DNA of 64,000 nucleotides from Gaiellasilicea sp037720595. GTDB lineage: Bacteria > Actinomycetota > Thermoleophilia > Gaiellales > Gaiellaceae. The notes beneath the pieces are model-generated. The model made no database searches, had not been told where the DNA came from, and saw only the letters and a list, made by a program, of their open reading frames with translations. The translations under genes and the position numbers were made by a program. The DNA is taken from contig JBBJLW010000002.1 of the NCBI GenBank assembly GCA_037720595.1, positions 62,001-126,000 of the forward strand, read 5' to 3'. Positions 63,392 to 64,000 of the stretch are shown here, in pieces (the stretch's first letter is position 1; each line of letters begins with the position of its first letter).

Positions 63392-64000
63392 GTGGACGTG
63401 GGTCAGCGGCTGCGGTCTGCCCGGCGAAGTCCCGTGCTCGAGATCTTTCTCTGGAGCCGGCTCGCCGTCTGGCTCTTCGCGCTCTTCGCGCTCGCCGTCT
63501 TCGAGCCGAACCGTCATCCCGAGGCCGATCGCTGGGACAGCCCGCGCCTGCACGAGTTGGGCGACGGGATCGACGTGTGGGCTCGGTGGGACAGCGACTG
63601 GTATCTCCGGGTCGCCGAGCACGGGTACTCCGACGCGCCGTCCAGCACCGCCGCGTTCTTTCCGCTCTATCCCGGGCTCGTCGCGCTCCTCGGCCGGCTC
63701 CTCGCCGGGCACTACGTCCTCGCCGGCGTCCTGCTCTCGCTCGGCGCCTGTGCGGTCGCGTTCGTGCTGTTGCACCGACTGGCGCGCGAACGGCTCGGCG
63801 AGGACGCAGCCCGGCGGGCGGTGCTCTATCTGGCGATCTTTCCGACGACGCTCTTCCTCCAGGCCGTCTACAGCGAGTCGCTCTATCTCGCGCTCGTGCT
63901 GGGAGCGTTTCTGCTCGCGGAGCGGAGCCGCTTCCTCGGCGCCGGCGCGGTGGCCGGCCTCGCCATGCTGACCCGGCCGGTCGGGGTCGCGTTGCTGCCT
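63392..64000 (+). CDS. PIG-V-like mannosyltransferase, N-terminal part (runs off right edge)
   Basis: GTG 63392 opens a frame that stays open for 203 codons to the edge. The protein begins with a membrane helix (LEIFLWSRLAVWLFALFAL), then WARWDSDWYLRVAEHGYSD, whose WDS/WxRWDxxWY motif is the hallmark of PIG-V-type GT-C mannosyltransferases, and AFFPLYPGLVALLGRLL. More helices follow (LFLQAVYSESLYLALVLGAF). A TATCAT -10-like box lies 10 bp before the start. The C-terminus is outside the window. Confidence 0.85.
   Translation, partial: MDVGQRLRSARRSPVLEIFLWSRLAVWLFALFALAVFEPNRHPEADRWDSPRLHELGDGIDVWARWDSDWYLRVAEHGYSDAPSSTAAFFPLYPGLVALLGRLLAGHYVLAGVLLSLGACAVAFVLLHRLARERLGEDAARRAVLYLAIFPTTLFLQAVYSESLYLALVLGAFLLAERSRFLGAGAVAGLAMLTRPVGVALLP

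Overview
The window is a G+C-rich bacterial chromosome segment that includes the replication-origin neighbourhood. Gene order on the minus strand is dnaA-dnaN-recF-DUF721/dciA-gyrB-gyrA, and the divergent plus-strand block is rpmH-rnpA-yidD-yidC-jag-rsmG. GTG/TTG starts are common, a TTGTCCACA-type DnaA box is present, GyrA carries the Ala-Ser pair in the quinolone region seen in mycobacteria, and an LLM-class (possibly F420-dependent) oxidoreductase is present. I infer a deep-branching actinobacterium of the Thermoleophilia type (Gaiellales/Solirubrobacterales-like). That placement is an inference from gene content, not a measured phylogeny.

Region by region. 1-2.2 kb: acetyltransferases and a HAD hydrolase. 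2.2-3.1 kb: a decayed IS5-family element inserted exactly at the stop codon of the neighbouring acetyltransferase gene. 3.1-10.4 kb (minus): a cell-envelope block running peptidoglycan amidase, ECF sigma factor, fabZ, fabH, fabD, fabG, fabF, mostly with ATGA-type overlaps. 10.5-12.6 kb (plus): NfeD-type membrane protease plus SPFH/slipin. 12.7-22.4 kb (minus): MerR-like regulator, gyrA, gyrB, dciA, recF, dnaN, dnaA. 22.4-25.5 kb (plus): the membrane-insertion/ribosome block. 25.6-31 kb: LLM oxidoreductase, methyltransferase, a broken nucleotidyltransferase, arginase, tRNA-Phe and an AzgA-like purine permease. 31-37.5 kb (minus): heme synthesis (hemA, hemC, hemD, hemX-like) interlocked with cytochrome c maturation (ccmABCD). 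37.7-44.8 kb (minus): a UbiA prenyltransferase, MoaB/Mog, MoaC, trehalose-phosphate synthase, an RsbW-like ATPase, HtrA protease and an OmpR-type two-component system. 44.9-47.5 kb: M28-like membrane protein plus sortase.

47.5-54.3 kb is the accessory part. It holds gene remnants, a small secreted HExxH protein, and two transposon-like units with matching terminal inverted repeats (GAGGG..., flanked by CTAG). Each unit carries a related DDE transposase gene with a conserved, covarying leader hairpin, and each has a different passenger gene only 13-15 bp downstream of the transposase. The passenger reading frames run into the terminal repeat and stop on the TAG of the target CTAG. The second unit also carries a RelE/ParE-type toxin-antitoxin pair and abuts the moeA stop codon. 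I consider this the most unusual feature of the window.

54.3-64 kb: moeA, then envelope glycosylation genes (GT2, GT4, DUF2079, an MptB-like mannosyltransferase), a class A penicillin-binding protein, an MscS channel and the start of a PIG-V-like mannosyltransferase that runs off the right edge.

Other points: a terminator-like hairpin whose 3' arm carries the gyrB ribosome-binding site; recF, rnpA and one methyltransferase without an ATG/GTG/TTG start at the expected N-terminus; a GyrB with the long TOPRIM insertion typical of Gram-negative enzymes; and an ECF sigma gene translationally coupled to the fatty-acid synthesis operon.
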